Source: an uncultured Porphyromonadaceae bacterium
GTDB lineage: Bacteria > Bacteroidota > Bacteroidia > Bacteroidales > Muribaculaceae
Assembly: GCA_900549445.1 (NCBI GenBank)
Contig: UROS01000097.1
Location: 1-8,683, forward strand
DNA length: 8,683 nucleotides
Reading direction: 5' to 3'
The position numbers were made by a program, and so were the translations under genes. The notes under the pieces were generated by a model. It did not search any database, had not been told where the DNA came from, and was given only the letters and a program-made list of their open reading frames with translations. Of this stretch, positions 7,024 through 8,683 are shown piece after piece; the stretch's first letter is position 1, and the number at the start of each line of letters is the position of its first letter.

Positions 7024-8442
7024 ATGAGAAATAATCTGATAATTCCATCCATAGCTCTTCTCGCGCTCTCCGCCTCTTTCTCGGCATGCGAAGACGAGAC
7101 ATCAAACGCCGGCGGCTCACTGATTGAAAACGAAGTCGCAATTGTGATGGACTCAACATTTACTGTTTCAGGCCGATCAGTAGACAACAGCAAAGTACAG
7201 TCGCGCACAGTGCTTCAGCTGCTTGGAAAACTCGACGCCAAAGACTACGGCTCCATCAGCTCAAGCATCGTAACCCAGTTCATGCCGGCCGCTACACTCG
7301 ATACCACCGATGTTAAAGCCGAGTATATCGACTCCGTAAAATTAGTAATGCGAATGAGCGCGGGAGGATTCATTGGCGACTCTGTTGTCCCGATGGGTGT
7401 AGCTGCATACGAACTCAACCGTCAGCTCACATCGCCTATCTTCAGCGACTTCAATCCCGCAGGCTATTACAATCCTGAACCGATAGGCAGCACTGTCTAC
7501 TCAGCCCTTATCGACGGTCAGAAAGGAGTAGGAACCGACGGTAGCGGAAACATCTACAAAGAGATAAGCATCGACCTGCCGAAGGAATTCGGAGTAAAAC
7601 TGTTCAATAAATTCAAAACAAGTCCTGCCACGTTTGAGACTCCCCAGTCGTTTGCCGACTGGTATCCCGGCATGTACATCGCCACCACCTTCGGCTCAGG
7701 CCGCATAGCCAGGATTCTCAGCAACATAGTTAACGTCCACTACCGTGCCGTCACCCCTATACCGGGAACCGAACGCGACACCACGCTTTACCTCACCGGC
7801 GCATATATGGGCGTGACACCTGAAATTATCACGAACAACAACATATCGTACACAATGGCGCAGAAACTTAAGACACTCGCCGCCCAAGGATCATCCATTA
7901 TGGTCGCTCCTACCGGCTACGATATTGAGTTCACTTTTCCCGGCCGCGAAATTGTAAAGACCTATAAAGAGCAAAGCGGCTCTCTCTCTCTTGTAAACTC
8001 ACTTACTTTCCGCATCCCGGCTGAGGAAATAGAAAACAGCTACGGTATTACCGTCCCCCCCTACATCCTTATGGTAAAGAAGTCGAAAAAAGATGAATTT
8101 TTTGCAAAGTCCCAGCTTACCGACAACATAAACTCATTCTACGCTCAGTACGACTTAGCCACCCACAGCTACTATTTCTCCGGAATGCGCAGCTACATCC
8201 TCGACCTCATCGAAAAAGAAACCATCGAAGATGAAGATGTAGAATTTGTATTGACCCCCGTGCTGGTATCGTTCTACAACAACAACCAGACAAGCAGTTA
8301 TTACTATTACTACTCTTATTATCAATACTCCCAACAGGTTAACACCATCTCTCCTTACGTTACAGAACCTGTCATGGCAAAATTCAACTTCGACAAAGCA
8401 AAAATATTGTTTACATTTAGCAAACAAACGATAAAATTTTAG
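7024..8442 (+). CDS. DUF4270-like envelope lipoprotein, function unknown
   Basis: The 472-residue protein begins with a lipoprotein signal peptide: hydrophobic core at about 5-19, lipobox FSAC with Cys22, then the acidic EDE at 23-25, similar to Bacteroidetes signals that send lipoproteins to the cell surface. The ATG at 7024 is chosen because the longer frame from a GTG at 6955 would bury the signal peptide and overlap the preceding gene. The mature chain has alternating beta-type segments, for example SVKLVMRMSAGGF (104-116) and SLVNSLTFRIPAEE (322-335), and overall resembles the DUF4270 family, an assignment made from remembered pattern rather than a search. Near the C-terminus is a tyrosine-rich patch (Y426-Y435). 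It lies 22 bases after the GT5-like gene with no promoter between, so the two are probably cotranscribed. The last bases abut the tRNA promoter. Confidence 0.82.
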   Translation: MRNNLIIPSIALLALSASFSACEDETSNAGGSLIENEVAIVMDSTFTVSGRSVDNSKVQSRTVLQLLGKLDAKDYGSISSSIVTQFMPAATLDTTDVKAEYIDSVKLVMRMSAGGFIGDSVVPMGVAAYELNRQLTSPIFSDFNPAGYYNPEPIGSTVYSALIDGQKGVGTDGSGNIYKEISIDLPKEFGVKLFNKFKTSPATFETPQSFADWYPGMYIATTFGSGRIARILSNIVNVHYRAVTPIPGTERDTTLYLTGAYMGVTPEIITNNNISYTMAQKLKTLAAQGSSIMVAPTGYDIEFTFPGREIVKTYKEQSGSLSLVNSLTFRIPAEEIENSYGITVPPYILMVKKSKKDEFFAKSQLTDNINSFYAQYDLATHSYYFSGMRSYILDLIEKETIEDEDVEFVLTPVLVSFYNNNQTSSYYYYYSYYQYSQQVNTISPYVTEPVMAKFNFDKAKILFTFSKQTIKF

Positions 8443-8450
8443 TATCTTTG
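8443..8450 (+). promoter_or_regulatory. Bacteroidetes-type -7 promoter box for tRNA-Thr
   Basis: TATCTTTG fits TAnnTTTG and begins at the base after the TAG stop of the lipoprotein gene, so any -33 element lies inside that coding region (TTTAG at 8416-8420 is a weak candidate). It is followed by GCA as in the other two promoters of the window. The tRNA starts 52 bases downstream, leaving a leader of about 45 bases to be removed by RNase P. Confidence 0.62.
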
Positions 8451-8502
8451 CACTGTCAAAACAAAAACCGGGTATCGTGTCGGTAAATCGGCGCATACAA
8501 AA

Positions 8503-8575
8503 GCCGCAATAGCTCAGTCGGTAGAGCATTTCATTCGTAACGAAAAGGTCGTGGGTTCGAGTCCCACTCGCGGCT
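8503..8575 (+). tRNA. tRNA-Thr(CGT)
   Basis: A 73-base cloverleaf decodes ACG. The D stem is GCTC/GAGC around AGTCGGTA, the anticodon loop TTCGTAA is at 8534-8540 with CGT at 8536-8538, the variable loop is AGGTC, and the T arm is GTGGG-TTCGAGT-CCCAC. The acceptor is GCCGCAA/TCGCGGC with discriminator T; no CCA is encoded. G1-C72, C2-G71 and anticodon G35-U36 agree with threonine identity known from E. coli. Two positions do not pair: A6-C67 (8508/8569) in the acceptor and A31-C39 (8533/8541) closing the anticodon stem. Each would pair if the C were T. The rest of the fold is intact, so it is called a gene with a caveat about function. Confidence 0.9.
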
Positions 8576-8593
8576 CGAGATTAAATCCCTAAG

Positions 8594-8632
8594 GAGACTG
8601 TCTAACAACCAAAGTTAGGCAGTCTCTCTTTT
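8594..8632 (+). terminator. Intrinsic terminator after tRNA-Thr
   Basis: GAGACTGTCTAAC (8594-8606) pairs with GTTAGGCAGTCTC (8614-8626) over 13 positions with one wobble, enclosing a 7-base loop AACCAAA. A T-rich TCTTTT tail follows (8627-8632). It starts 18 bases after the tRNA. No other terminator is seen after the lipoprotein gene, so it may also end that transcript. The hairpin could serve a converging minus-strand gene, although the T-run on that side is poor. A leftover insertion-sequence end is an alternative that cannot be tested here. Confidence 0.75.
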
Positions 8633-8683
8633 ATACACAAAATCTGAAGATTTAGGCTGCCTTTGCCACTACTGATATGAGCT

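Noticed and set aside
6690..7208. Minus-strand frame of 172 codons spanning the GT5-like/lipoprotein junction
   Set aside because: Crosses two well-supported + strand genes and their gap; its translation shows no domain or signal that could be recognised.
8594..8626. Insertion-sequence or MITE terminal repeat, or integration site at the tRNA 3' end
   Set aside because: The hairpin is compact with a 7-base loop and a T-rich tail, fitting a terminator; no transposase, target duplication or repeated tRNA 3' segment is seen.
1..8683. CRISPR array, riboswitch, prophage or defence genes
   Set aside because: No spaced direct repeats, no aptamer-like leader (leaders are about 20-45 bases) and no such protein families were seen on either strand.

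Overview
The window reads as a chromosomal segment of a Bacteroidales bacterium, possibly a Muribaculaceae-like gut lineage. This rests on three things: -7 promoter boxes of the TAnnTTTG type at 41-48, 6142-6149 and 8443-8450; no Shine-Dalgarno sequence before most genes; and a DUF4270-type lipoprotein with an acidic run after the lipobox cysteine. The family-level placement is inference. All recognised genes are on the + strand.

Region 1 (about 41-6075) is a complete nqrABCDEF operon for the sodium-pumping NADH:quinone oxidoreductase (Na+-NQR). It has a promoter just before nqrA, short gaps of 16-34 bases between most genes, a 4-base ATGA overlap between nqrE and nqrF, and a strong intrinsic terminator after nqrF. 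The key cofactor residues can be seen: Thr in SGAT of NqrB and in SGGT of NqrC for covalent FMN, the paired membrane cysteines of NqrD and NqrE, and the 2Fe-2S cysteines plus FAD and NADH motifs of NqrF. NqrF takes electrons from NADH, they pass through the NqrD/E iron-sulfur centre and the NqrC and NqrB flavins to quinone, and Na+ is exported. The FMN transferase ApbE and the assembly factor NqrM are not in the window.

Region 2 (6142-8442) has its own promoter and two closely spaced genes. The first is a 271-residue protein matching only the N-terminal half of GT5 glycogen/starch synthases, with key catalytic signatures changed. The second is a 472-residue DUF4270-like lipoprotein of unknown function, probably exported to the cell envelope. 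This pair is the least understood part of the window and the best candidate for undescribed biology.

Region 3 (8443-8683) holds a tRNA-Thr(CGT) gene with two unusual A-C mismatches. Its putative promoter starts directly after the DUF4270 stop codon, and a hairpin terminator follows. The last ~50 bases hold no supported gene; a minus-strand gene tail is possible but unproven. Translation starts were moved inward from the longest open frames for nqrA (76), the GT5-like gene (6186) and the lipoprotein gene (7024).
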